Positions 23,623-31,638 of a stretch of 64,000 bases of DNA are shown here, piece by piece. How positions within the stretch are numbered: the first letter of the stretch is position 1; the number at the start of each line of letters is the position of its first letter. Made by a program: the position numbers and the translations under genes. The stretch comes from Candidatus Gastranaerophilales bacterium (lineage in GTDB: Bacteria; Cyanobacteriota; Vampirovibrionia; Gastranaerophilales; Gastranaerophilaceae), in contig CAAFYU010000005.1 of the NCBI GenBank assembly GCA_900767135.1, forward strand, positions 1 to 64,000. Direction: 5' to 3'. The notes beneath the pieces were generated by a model. That model did no database searches. It was not told where the DNA came from and saw nothing but the letters and a program-made list of their open reading frames with translations.

Positions 23623-24831
23623 TTATAGAGGTTTTACAGAGTTTCTGTAAATTTCTTCTACAACTTTTCTGCTGTTTCCGGAAGGTGCAATGTCGATTAA
23701 GCCTGCCAATGATGGTGTTGTGAATACTAAATCTGTTAGTTTTTCAACATCAGCTTCTGTAAAGCCTTCATCTGTTAATTTTTCTTTTACACCAACAGAA
23801 TACAACCAGTCTTGAACTTTTTTCGCAGCTTTATCTGCATCAGATGCTTCCGGTTTTAAGTTTGGAGCAATTGGAGCCAAAATGTCTGCCAAAACGTTCG
23901 GTCTGTCTTTGTAAATAGTTTTGATTACGGCAGGTAAAAGAATTGCTAAACCTAAACCATGTGACAAATCAGGTTTTACGGCACTCAATGGGTGTTCAAG
24001 TGCGTGAGTGTAGTGTAATAAGCCGTTATCAAAGCTTACTCCGCCCATCATAGCAGCGTATGCCAAGAAGTAACGAGCTTCCAAATCATCAGGATTTGCA
24101 ATTGCTTTTGGTAAATATTTTGCAACAAGTTCAATTACTTGTTTTGCCAAAGTGATTGAATAAGGTGATGCAACAGTTGAAGTTGCAGCTTCTACAACGT
24201 GGTTTACAGCATCAATTGAAACGTATCTTGTTTGTTTTGGTGACAATTTTGTCATCAATTGAGGATCATCAATTGCAAACATCGGATAAATGCAATCGTA
24301 CGCAATTGCCGGTTTGAAGTTCTTTTCCAAGTTTGTTACAACTGCAAATCTGTTTGTTTCAGTACCAGTGCCATGAGTTAGATTGATTGAAACAATCGGT
24401 GCAGCTTTTTCAGGTGTAAATCTGAATTCATAAATATCGTCCGCAGATTTTTCAGGGTATTCAAGTAAAATTGCAACTGATTTTCCTGCATCTGTCGGAG
24501 AGCCACCACCGATTGAGATAACAGCTTTTGCACCGAAATCTCTTGCTAATTTAGCTGCATCATCAACGTGATGAGTGTTAGGATTTGGTGTGACTTCTGC
24601 AAAGTTTACATAGCCAATACCATTTTCTTTCAAAGCTTTTTCAACGTAATCCCAAGCACCTGTTGCTTTGTAAGCGTGTTTCCCTGACATTACGATAACT
24701 TTATCAATGCCTTTGCCTTTTAATACTTTTGCGATATCATCAATTTTTTTGATAGCACCAACACCAAAATAAACAGTAGTTCTAGTGCGAATTTCTTTAA
24801 CTTCATTGATGTTAATATCTTTTTCCCACAT
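23623..24831 (-). CDS. Iron-containing alcohol dehydrogenase
   Basis: Group III (Fe-dependent) NAD(P)H alcohol dehydrogenase of 402 residues. The nucleotide-binding IGGGSPTDAGKSVAI lies near residue 97; metal-binding His residues are in AVNHVVEAA, LHYTHALEHPL and SHGLGLAILLPAV. It resembles butanol/1,3-propanediol-type dehydrogenases, probably reducing an aldehyde in fermentation. AAAGGAGAG precedes the ATG, with a TTGCAA-17-TATAAT promoter upstream (24870-24898). Single gene; substrate unknown. Confidence 0.9.
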   Translation of the reverse strand: MWEKDININEVKEIRTRTTVYFGVGAIKKIDDIAKVLKGKGIDKVIVMSGKHAYKATGAWDYVEKALKENGIGYVNFAEVTPNPNTHHVDDAAKLARDFGAKAVISIGGGSPTDAGKSVAILLEYPEKSADDIYEFRFTPEKAAPIVSINLTHGTGTETNRFAVVTNLEKNFKPAIAYDCIYPMFAIDDPQLMTKLSPKQTRYVSIDAVNHVVEAATSTVASPYSITLAKQVIELVAKYLPKAIANPDDLEARYFLAYAAMMGGVSFDNGLLHYTHALEHPLSAVKPDLSHGLGLAILLPAVIKTIYKDRPNVLADILAPIAPNLKPEASDADKAAKKVQDWLYSVGVKEKLTDEGFTEADVEKLTDLVFTTPSLAGLIDIAPSGNSRKVVEEIYRNSVKPL

Positions 24832-24869
24832 AATAAACTCTCCTTTCTTAACATGTCAATTACGACAAT

Positions 24870-24898
24870 ATTATAAAAAATGTAAATTAAAATTGCAA
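24870..24898 (-). promoter_or_regulatory. Promoter of the Fe-alcohol dehydrogenase
   Basis: TTGCAA (24893-24898), 17-bp spacer, TATAAT (24870-24875) on the minus strand. Confidence 0.7.
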
Positions 24899-24957
24899 GC
24901 AAATTTTTTAAGATTTTTTGCAGGATTTTGGCAGAAAAATTTCATCTGTTTAGAGGT

Positions 24958-24985
24958 TTGACAAATCAAAAAATATTATTAATAT
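24958..24985 (+). promoter_or_regulatory. Promoter of the EF-hand gene
   Basis: Perfect TTGACA (24958-24963), 16-bp spacer, TAATAT (24980-24985). It lies inside the longer in-frame extension of the EF-hand gene, which shows that the 25015 start is the real one. Confidence 0.72.
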
Positions 24986-25014
24986 ATTCACAGGTAGAAC
25001 AGAAGGTAAAAATT

Positions 25015-25572
25015 ATGGCAAACAATAATAATGGGATTTTATCAGGAATTTATTCAGGATTGAGTTCAACATATTCGCTTTTGGCATCGCAATATCCAAA
25101 CGGTTTGACGTTGGAAAATATTACGGAAGCTAGAACAAAAACTTCTAACACAAATGTTTTGAACCAATCTTTTGCATCATATTTGCAAACAAATTTTGCA
25201 AATATTGATAAAAATGGCGATGGAATTATTTCGTCAGACGAGATGAATAATTTGTCTAATACGCTTTCAACACAAGGACTTACAAAAGCAGAACTGACTC
25301 AACTTTATGCATCAGGTTCAAGCGGATTGTCAGAAAGCACAATGTCAAAAATCCTTGAACACTTTGACGATATGGACACAAATCATGATGGAAGGATTAC
25401 GAGTGCAGAAATTTCCGCTTATGACGTAAACGCTTCAAGAATGGCGGTTGAAGATGAGTTTAATAACCGTCGTGCAACTGATATGTCAGTGTTTTATGGC
25501 GATAGCTCTTCATCTTCTGCTGATTCTTATAATTTGTTGAGCTACAAGTATAAATCATCAACAAAATCTTAA
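25015..25572 (+). CDS. EF-hand calcium-binding protein
   Basis: 185 residues starting MANNNNGILSGIYSGL, preceded by AGAAGG. Two canonical EF-hand loops: DKNGDGIISSDE at about residue 65 and DTNHDGRITSAE at about 122, each with Asp/Asn at positions 1, 3, 5 and Glu at 12. No signal peptide or membrane segment; the N- and C-termini are Ser/Asn-rich. The pair probably binds Ca2+; the role is unknown. Single gene with its own promoter. Confidence 0.85.
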   Translation: MANNNNGILSGIYSGLSSTYSLLASQYPNGLTLENITEARTKTSNTNVLNQSFASYLQTNFANIDKNGDGIISSDEMNNLSNTLSTQGLTKAELTQLYASGSSGLSESTMSKILEHFDDMDTNHDGRITSAEISAYDVNASRMAVEDEFNNRRATDMSVFYGDSSSSSADSYNLLSYKYKSSTKS

Positions 25573-25780
25573 AAACTTAAAACCATAAAATCTTAAATCT
25601 ATTCATAATTCCTAAACTTAGTAACGATACATTTGGAAAGGAAATGACTTCTATTACATAGAGGTCATTTATTTTTTATATTTCTTAATAAAACCTAAAG
25701 TTTTTTCATGAAATATCCGTTATACATTCCGTAAAAATAGAAATTGTAAAATGTAGAAACTTTACAGAAAGGACAGGTAT

Positions 25781-26167
25781 ATGGAAATTTCAGGAGTATC
25801 ATCAAAAGCCTACACTTCGGCAGCCCAAGGGGTTGAAGAAGATGAAGAACTAGAAGAAACCAAAGAAGAGAAAGCCAAAGAATACGGGGTATCAGCAAAA
25901 GAGGAAGAAGAAAAAGACGTCACAGAATTTTCTTCATCAGACTATTCAAATACAGATGTGGAAGCGAAAGCTCAAAATTATTTGAAAAACATATTGTTTA
26001 TCGGTAATTTGACAGATGAATCAAAAGCAGCTCTGACTCAGTATATGAACACATTTGATGTTGCAAAATTTATAAGAAATTATGGACCGTTTGCTTCTAC
26101 ATCGGAAATCTCAGCAGCAATGTATGCAGCAACGGCCGGCATGGTAAAACACCCTGAGTCGGACTAA
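25781..26167 (+). CDS. Small acidic hypothetical protein
   Basis: 128 residues, not recognised. Residues 18-55 are almost entirely Glu, Lys and Asp, probably a charged helix; the C-terminal half is helical with a Gly/Ala-rich end (EISAAMYAATAGMVKHPESD). No signal peptide. AAAGGA precedes the ATG and a terminator follows, which supports a real gene. It lies 209 bp downstream of the EF-hand gene in the same direction. Confidence 0.65.
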   Translation: MEISGVSSKAYTSAAQGVEEDEELEETKEEKAKEYGVSAKEEEEKDVTEFSSSDYSNTDVEAKAQNYLKNILFIGNLTDESKAALTQYMNTFDVAKFIRNYGPFASTSEISAAMYAATAGMVKHPESD

Positions 26168-26195
26168 TTTTTGAATATTTATGAACAAAAAAAAG

Positions 26196-26229
26196 AATTA
26201 TCCCTCACAACTTGCGGGGGATAATTTTA
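26196..26229 (+). terminator. Terminator after the 25781 gene
   Basis: Stem AATTATCCC / GGGATAATT followed by T residues. Nearly the same stem is used at 35304-35339. Confidence 0.78.
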
Positions 26230-26245
26230 TAATTTAGATAATGGT

Positions 26246-26312
26246 AAAAAAAAGAGCCTTTTTTAATAAGGCTCATTGGAATTAAGAATAGCTGGAAGTA
26301 TGAAAAAGATTT
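26246..26312 (-). ncRNA. Small-RNA candidate, copy 2
   Basis: Second copy of the 5821-5887 segment: 64 of 66 bases identical, with the two changes forming a compensated stem pair (GAGCCTT / AAGGCTC). On the minus strand the stem is followed by eight T. A TATAAT box (26317-26322) lies just upstream in both copies, giving a ~62-nt transcript that begins near ATCTTTTTCATACTTCC. It sits in the gap between the 25781 gene and the zinc-ribbon gene. Confidence 0.55.
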
Positions 26313-26393
26313 AATAATTATATTAAACGAAAATCCCACTTGATTGCCAATTAGACTCGTGGATAAATTCATATTAGTCAGGTGGGGGATTTG

Positions 26394-26421
26394 TTGACTT
26401 TCTAAGAGATTTCGTTATAAA
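26394..26421 (+). promoter_or_regulatory. Promoter of the zinc-ribbon gene (leaderless type)
   Basis: TTGACT (26394-26399), 16-bp spacer, TATAAA (26416-26421), then CAAAGT and ATG at 26428. One of the clearest cases with both boxes visible. Confidence 0.68.
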
Positions 26422-26427
26422 CAAAGT

Positions 26428-26817
26428 ATGACTATTTTGGAACTTTTTAAACTGAATAAGACCTGTGAACACGCAAAAGTTCGCCCTGACGTAGATTTTG
26501 CTTACTGTCCGGATTGCGGAGAACTCATTGAAAATCAGTGGTATTTAGTTCGCTGTGGCTGTTGTGGAGTCAAGTTAAAGGGGGTTATTAAAAATAAACA
26601 AATTATTCCAGAACTCCATTTTTGCCATAACTGTGGTGGGCGAGAGTTCATTGTTGAACGGATTAATAAGATTAATTTTATAGATATAAGTTATGCAGTT
26701 CTGGTTAAAGCTGTTGTTCAAAACGGTAAAGCAGAAGATTACACTCAAAGTTGGGTTGATATAAATTTTGAAAGAAACAGTTACCCCAAAAAACTTTTGG
26801 GAGTAAAATTATCATAA
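26428..26817 (+). CDS. Zinc-ribbon protein of unknown function
   Basis: 129 residues with three Cys-pair motifs in the first 75: YCPDCGE, CGCCGVKL and FCHNCGG, an arrangement fitting one or two zinc ribbons. The C-terminal half has no recognised domain. It starts without a Shine-Dalgarno, 6 nt after a TATAAA box. It converges with the FlhA-like gene 41 bp away. It could be a nucleic-acid-binding or adaptor protein. Confidence 0.72.
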   Translation: MTILELFKLNKTCEHAKVRPDVDFAYCPDCGELIENQWYLVRCGCCGVKLKGVIKNKQIIPELHFCHNCGGREFIVERINKINFIDISYAVLVKAVVQNGKAEDYTQSWVDINFERNSYPKKLLGVKLS

Positions 26818-26858
26818 CCCAATATTAGAGTGTGGTAGTATATTGGCAAATTTTTTGA

Positions 26859-28337
26859 TTACACTTCTGCAATTACGTCAAGATGAACGTTATTTCCGAT
26901 TTCTTCACGAGAAAGCACTGTAATATCGTTCATATATGTGCTCAAAAGCGAGAAAATAAGTTGCCTGAATTCAAGTGGTGCTACCAAAATCGGACTCTCA
27001 ATATTCAAAGTCTTTGCTTGCTTGTTAATTTTATTCGCCAATTTTTCTGCAAAACTTGCATCAATTCGAATTATAGCATCTTCACTTTCTTCAAAATTCG
27101 GCAAGAATTTGTCCATTGTTTTGTCGGAAACTTCGAATGCCGAAATTGTATTTTCTTCATTACTAAGATTTCTGCATATTTGACGTGCCATAGTTAGACG
27201 AATCTTCTTTATCAAATCTGATTTAGAGCTTTCTTCTGCAAAATCGTTGATTTTTTCAAAAATGTACGAAATGTTTTTTATTGAAACTCTTTCTCTAACC
27301 AAACTTGTCAAAATATACCGCAAATCAGAAAGTGAAATGTAGTCAGGGATAATGTTTTCAACTAAATATTCGTTGTTTTGGCTCACGACATCAATATATT
27401 TGTCTAGTTGGTCGTAATCCAACAATTCATCAACATACTTAACTGCACAGAATTCCAAAGCCCTTGCAATAAATTCAGACCCAGATATTCCATTTTGCCA
27501 AAAATCTTTTGTTAAAGTTTTTTCTACCCAAATGATTTTTTTACCTGTGATTTCATCTATTGCAGAAACGGAATTTTTAATTTTCTTTTCAGTGTGCAGT
27601 TCGTCTGCAAAGAACATCAAGAAGTTTGGGTAAACCGTTGCAGTAAAGACATCTACACCTCGGATTTTAATCGAAAACTCATAAGGATTTAGGTTTTCAT
27701 CATCTTGAAAAACAATTTTTGGAATTACATAACCCAACTCCTCAGTTAGCTTCAAGCGGGTTTTTACGGTTTCTGCGACGAGCTCTTCTTCTTCAATTTC
27801 GCTGTCAGGATTTAGGTAACCCAAAATTTCTTCGCTTAAACAGATTGAAAGTTTTTCTTCTTTTAGTTTTGAATACATTGCATCAGGCGAAGTTGCTTTT
27901 GCAAGTTCAAGTTTCAAATCTTCCAATTCTTTTAGTCCCGCAGAAATTTTGTCGTTCAATTTCTTTCTGCTGACAGATGCCGGAGCTTCGCCTTCAAGCT
28001 CTTTTTTTACTTTTGCAATCTTTGCTTTTTGGTCTTTAATTTTGCTTTGAATATCCAAACAAATTTCGTAAGGAGATTGTTCAGGTGAAAGCATTTTTTC
28101 CATCTGGCTTTTGAATGATGAAATGTTGATGGTATCAGCATTTAGGTCATTCGACGAAGAAACTGCTTCACGCATAAAAATGCAATTGCACAAAATTTGC
28201 CCGTCATCGCCTTCAACTTCTTGCATACTGTAAAGTTCCCAGTTGTTCATTGACATTTCATTCAGCAAGTTTTGAAGTTCTTGCGTATTGTCGCTGGCAC
28301 AAGTTTTTATTACATATTGCATTTTTTTGTTTAACAT
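26859..28337 (-). CDS. Soluble protein with an FlhA/FHIPEP cytoplasmic-like domain
   Basis: 492 residues. From about 190 to 492 it follows the pattern of the cytoplasmic domain of the type III export gate FlhA: ELGYVIPKIVFQDDENLNP (about 200-218), EFSIKIRGVDV, ITGKKIIWVEK, a helical block with ISLSDLRYILTSLVRERVSI (about 334-353), and the end SPILVAPLEFRQLIFSLL with ITVLSREEIGNNVHLDVI. The eight membrane helices of FlhA are absent. The first ~55 residues resemble DUF4177 (LLNEMSMNNWELYSM), and about 95-145 are a charged coiled coil. It is probably the last gene of a bamA-skp-udp run (9-bp gap), and no other flagellar or type III gene is in view. Homology is by motif reading only. Confidence 0.65.
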   Translation of the reverse strand: MLNKKMQYVIKTCASDNTQELQNLLNEMSMNNWELYSMQEVEGDDGQILCNCIFMREAVSSSNDLNADTINISSFKSQMEKMLSPEQSPYEICLDIQSKIKDQKAKIAKVKKELEGEAPASVSRKKLNDKISAGLKELEDLKLELAKATSPDAMYSKLKEEKLSICLSEEILGYLNPDSEIEEEELVAETVKTRLKLTEELGYVIPKIVFQDDENLNPYEFSIKIRGVDVFTATVYPNFLMFFADELHTEKKIKNSVSAIDEITGKKIIWVEKTLTKDFWQNGISGSEFIARALEFCAVKYVDELLDYDQLDKYIDVVSQNNEYLVENIIPDYISLSDLRYILTSLVRERVSIKNISYIFEKINDFAEESSKSDLIKKIRLTMARQICRNLSNEENTISAFEVSDKTMDKFLPNFEESEDAIIRIDASFAEKLANKINKQAKTLNIESPILVAPLEFRQLIFSLLSTYMNDITVLSREEIGNNVHLDVIAEV

Positions 28338-28346
28338 TATTGCTCC

Positions 28347-29117
28347 TTATTTTTTGTCGTTTTCAATAAGAATTTTCAAAGCTTCAACAGCTGTTTTAAT
28401 TGCCATATCGGTATCATGGACAACAGGATTTTCCAAACCTAATTTTTCTCTTTCCTGATTTGCCACAACCAAAAATACAGAACCAACCTTGACTCTCAAA
28501 AAGCTTCCAACGATAAACAGTGCTGCTGACTCCATTTCAGACGCCAAACACCCCATCTTTTTCCAAGCTTCCCACTTGTTCAAAAGTTCGTAGTTTACAG
28601 GCATTTTTTCAGGACTGTGTTGCCCGTAAAAAGAGTCTTTACACTGAACAACACCTGTGTGATATTCGTGTCCGAGATTTTTTGCTGCCTGAACAAGAGA
28701 ATTTACTACATCTAAATTCGCAACTGCCGGAAATTCAATCGGAGCGTATTCTTTTGTAGTGCCTTCCATACGGATTGCACCTGTTGCAATAACAATATCT
28801 CCGCCTTTAACGTCAGTTTGGACTCCACCGCAAGTTCCCACTCTGATGAAGGTTTTAGCTCCAACATTTACAAGTTCTTCCAACGCAATAGAAGCAGAAG
28901 GTCCACCGATTCCGGTTGATGTAACACTGACTTTCACACCGTTTAAAAAACCTGTGTAAGTTGTGTACTCACGTCTGTCTGCAACAAGTTTTGCGTCATC
29001 AAAATATTCGGCAATTTTGGCACAACGTTTCGGATCACCGGGCATAATTACATATTCGCCGACATCTCCAACGTTTAAGCCGATGTGGTACTGTTCTCCA
29101 TGTTCAGAATATTTCAT
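28347..29117 (-). CDS. udp: Uridine phosphorylase
   Basis: Cleaves uridine with phosphate to uracil and ribose-1-phosphate. The 256-residue product belongs to the nucleoside phosphorylase-I family: YVIMPGDPKRCAKIAEYF near residue 24, REYTTYTGFLNG, TGIGGPSASIALEEL (phosphate and ribose site), IRVGTCGGVQ, and the ribose-binding EMESAALF near 194. The FLRVG/QCKDSFYGQ pattern is closer to uridine than purine phosphorylases. AAGGAG precedes the ATG. It sits between skp and the FlhA-like gene with 20- and 9-bp gaps. Confidence 0.87.
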   Translation of the reverse strand: MKYSEHGEQYHIGLNVGDVGEYVIMPGDPKRCAKIAEYFDDAKLVADRREYTTYTGFLNGVKVSVTSTGIGGPSASIALEELVNVGAKTFIRVGTCGGVQTDVKGGDIVIATGAIRMEGTTKEYAPIEFPAVANLDVVNSLVQAAKNLGHEYHTGVVQCKDSFYGQHSPEKMPVNYELLNKWEAWKKMGCLASEMESAALFIVGSFLRVKVGSVFLVVANQEREKLGLENPVVHDTDMAIKTAVEALKILIENDKK

Positions 29118-29137
29118 AATTTCTCCTTAATTTCTAA

Positions 29138-29596
29138 TTAAAACTGACCGCTTTTTAATTTTTGAATAACTAAGTCAGAAATGTCAACACCACCAACAAA
29201 AATTACTCTGTAATCAACAATTGCATCAAGTTTTTGTTCTACAAGAACTTGTTTTGTTGCAGCTTGAATTTTATTATAAACTTGTTCTTCTTTACTTGCT
29301 TTTAATCTCATATAAGCATCTTGTTTAAGTTTAAATTCTCTTGCTGTTTGATCTTCAAAATTTTGTTTTTTCAAAGGAGTATCCAAAGCTTTGTATTGTT
29401 TTTCTTTATCAACCATATATTGTTGCATTTCCAACGCTTTGGCGTCAATTTCTTTTACTGCTTGTTGAGCAAAAGGGAAACCATCTTGAACTTTTTGATA
29501 GTCAATATATCCTACTCCGGCTGCATTTGCTTGGTTACCAAGAGTTAGAAATAAACCTACACCCATTAACAAAGCTGCTAATTTTAAATTTTTCAT
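29138..29596 (-). CDS. skp: Skp/OmpH-family periplasmic chaperone
   Basis: Holds outer-membrane proteins in the periplasm before BamA inserts them. 152 residues: signal peptide MKNLKLAALLMGVGLFLTLG cleaved after ANA, then VGYIDYQKV (the usual Skp start strand), a Lys/Gln/Glu-rich helical hairpin at about 40-120 and a final strand region. AGGAGG is 5 nt before the ATG. It lies 12 bp downstream of bamA, a typical pairing. Confidence 0.88.
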   Translation of the reverse strand: MKNLKLAALLMGVGLFLTLGNQANAAGVGYIDYQKVQDGFPFAQQAVKEIDAKALEMQQYMVDKEKQYKALDTPLKKQNFEDQTAREFKLKQDAYMRLKASKEEQVYNKIQAATKQVLVEQKLDAIVDYRVIFVGGVDISDLVIQKLKSGQF

Positions 29597-29608
29597 ATTA
29601 TACCTCCA

Positions 29609-31561
29609 TTAGTACATTATATCGCCTACACCAAAAGTAAAGTAACCATTGTTGTTACCGTTACTACCCGGATTTGTAAGTGGAATACCGTAATCGATAG
29701 ACAACGGTCCCATACCCGGAACATAAAGTTTTAAACCGACACCGGCAGATACTGCATAAAGCGGTCTGTCATATATTTTATCCGTAATTGACGGGTTGAA
29801 AATTTTACCTGCGTCAGCCCAAACTGTAAATCTCAAATTATTTAAGAAGTTAATTCTTGTTCTGTCTAGGAACGGAATAGGAGTTGCAAATTCCGCACTA
29901 CCCATAATGAACGCATCGCCGGTACCAACACCACTCATTTTGAAACCTCTGATAGTGTAAGGGCCACCTAAGCGGTATGCCATAACTTCCGGCATGTTGT
30001 CACCATGGATTTTTCCACCACCCTTAGCTGTGAATGACAAAGATGATTTTTTGCCGACAGGAATATATTGTTTAACCATACCGGTCAACTTACCATGGGT
30101 TTTATCAAAATCAAGAACTCCCAATTCTTCGTCAAATCTCAAGCTAGCCATAGTACCTTTTCTGGTAACTGTTGCACTATCTCTTGTGTCATACAAAAGA
30201 GCAGGGCTCAAAGATAGGAATAACCCACCGTCTAACTGTCTTGCACGTTCTGAAATCGGAATGTTGTATTTTGAATACAAACTTGTAATTTTACCTTTAT
30301 CGCCTTCTGAAACATCAATATTTTCAACCCCGAGTGAGAAAGTTCCCGTCACGTGCTTGTTAAACTTCATGCGGTGTGCAACAGTTGCTTCTGCACCAAT
30401 TCTTCTTTCAATTGCAAGTGGAACTTGGTATGAACCAAAATCACGATAGAAAATCTTGCTCATCAATGAAGTATCGGCATTATAAAAATACGGTTTGAAA
30501 TAGCTCAATTCAGCCTGTAAGTTCATACGACGTTTGATAGATGAGTCGTTCAAGATTACACCGGTACCTGCGATACCGTTTAGGGAAATTCTTTCGTTAC
30601 GCCCCATAAAGTTGTTATCAGCAATTCCGACAGATCCGAAAACACCAGTTACAGAGTCGATACCACCACCAACAGAAATACTTGCGGTTCTTTGTTCTTC
30701 GATATTAATTGTGATGTCGTATTTGTCAGGATCGTCAGTCAGTTCAATCTCTCTTGTAACGTCTTTAAACGCCTGAGTTGCGTAAAGTCTTACCAAATCT
30801 TCTTTCAACAAGTTTTCGTTATAAACCTGCCCAGGCTCAGTCAACACATTACGCTCAATAACGTAATCTTTTGTCTTTTCGTTGCCGGAAATCAAAATTC
30901 GATTGATAGTACCTTCTTTAATGCTAATGTTCACAGTTCCGTCCGGATCGTCTGAAACGGAATCAATTCTCGCGAGAATATAACCTTTTGAGCTATAACA
31001 GTCTTGGATTTTAGAAATCGCATCATTCAAATCTCCGATATTTTGGGGTTTGCCTTTCATCGGCAAAAGATAGGATAGAATTTCATCGGTAGAAATTACG
31101 GTGTTACCTTCAATCGTAAAATCTGTTACAGGTGCATTTTCAACAAGAACAATTTTTAATGTAATGCTTCCATCTGCATTATTAATCGGGATAGCTTTCA
31201 TTTTTTCGGTAAAGTAACCCATTTCATAAATGGCTTTTAAATCTCTTTGAACAAGTTCTCTGCTGTAAGTATCGCCAACTTGCAATTTCATTTGTTGCAA
31301 AATCAAAGCTTTGTCAACAACGTTATTCCCCACAAATTCAATGTTTTTTATAACTCTTTTATCTTTATTAGTCGCAGTAACAGATGCAGACGTCATGGGT
31401 GTTTCGTCTACTGCTGTCTGAGTTGCGGTTGGAGTTTGGAGTTGTGTTTGAACTGTGTCAGACTCTTTCGTGTTTCCCCAAAAGCCCTTTGCAGAACCTT
31501 GAAGAGGGCACATTATAACCAACATGAGGGCTATTAAAGATATATATTTCTTATTATTCAA
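29609..31561 (-). CDS. bamA: Outer-membrane assembly factor BamA (Omp85)
   Basis: Inserts beta-barrel proteins into the outer membrane. 650 residues starting at TTG (31561); no in-frame ATG precedes the signal peptide (KYISLIALMLVIMCPLQGSA). Three POTRA-like repeats are seen (about 73-150, 151-225, 226-300), beginning IKNIEFVGNNVV, FTIEGNTVIST and ILISGNEKT. Three, not five, is the cyanobacterial arrangement. The barrel contains RGF (TIRGFKMSGVGTG, about 530) and ends in an aromatic/Tyr strand (FGVGDIMY). The upstream extended -10 (TGATATAAT) gives a ~35-nt leader. Confidence 0.92.
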   Translation of the reverse strand: MNNKKYISLIALMLVIMCPLQGSAKGFWGNTKESDTVQTQLQTPTATQTAVDETPMTSASVTATNKDKRVIKNIEFVGNNVVDKALILQQMKLQVGDTYSRELVQRDLKAIYEMGYFTEKMKAIPINNADGSITLKIVLVENAPVTDFTIEGNTVISTDEILSYLLPMKGKPQNIGDLNDAISKIQDCYSSKGYILARIDSVSDDPDGTVNISIKEGTINRILISGNEKTKDYVIERNVLTEPGQVYNENLLKEDLVRLYATQAFKDVTREIELTDDPDKYDITINIEEQRTASISVGGGIDSVTGVFGSVGIADNNFMGRNERISLNGIAGTGVILNDSSIKRRMNLQAELSYFKPYFYNADTSLMSKIFYRDFGSYQVPLAIERRIGAEATVAHRMKFNKHVTGTFSLGVENIDVSEGDKGKITSLYSKYNIPISERARQLDGGLFLSLSPALLYDTRDSATVTRKGTMASLRFDEELGVLDFDKTHGKLTGMVKQYIPVGKKSSLSFTAKGGGKIHGDNMPEVMAYRLGGPYTIRGFKMSGVGTGDAFIMGSAEFATPIPFLDRTRINFLNNLRFTVWADAGKIFNPSITDKIYDRPLYAVSAGVGLKLYVPGMGPLSIDYGIPLTNPGSNGNNNGYFTFGVGDIMY

Positions 31562-31602
31562 AAAATCTCTACCTTAAAAACTTCAATTACTATCCTAAAA
31601 AT

Positions 31603-31608
31603 ATTATA
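31603..31608 (-). promoter_or_regulatory. Extended -10 promoter of bamA
   Basis: TGATATAAT on the minus strand (TATAAT at 31603-31608 with an upstream TG). Probable promoter for the bamA-skp-udp-FlhA-like run. Confidence 0.6.
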
Positions 31609-31638
31609 TCATAAATTAAAAAAAGTGTACTATGTAAA

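Noticed and set aside
24928..25014. Longer start of the EF-hand gene
   Set aside because: It would cover the TTGACA/TAATAT promoter, and the inner ATG has a proper ribosome-binding site.
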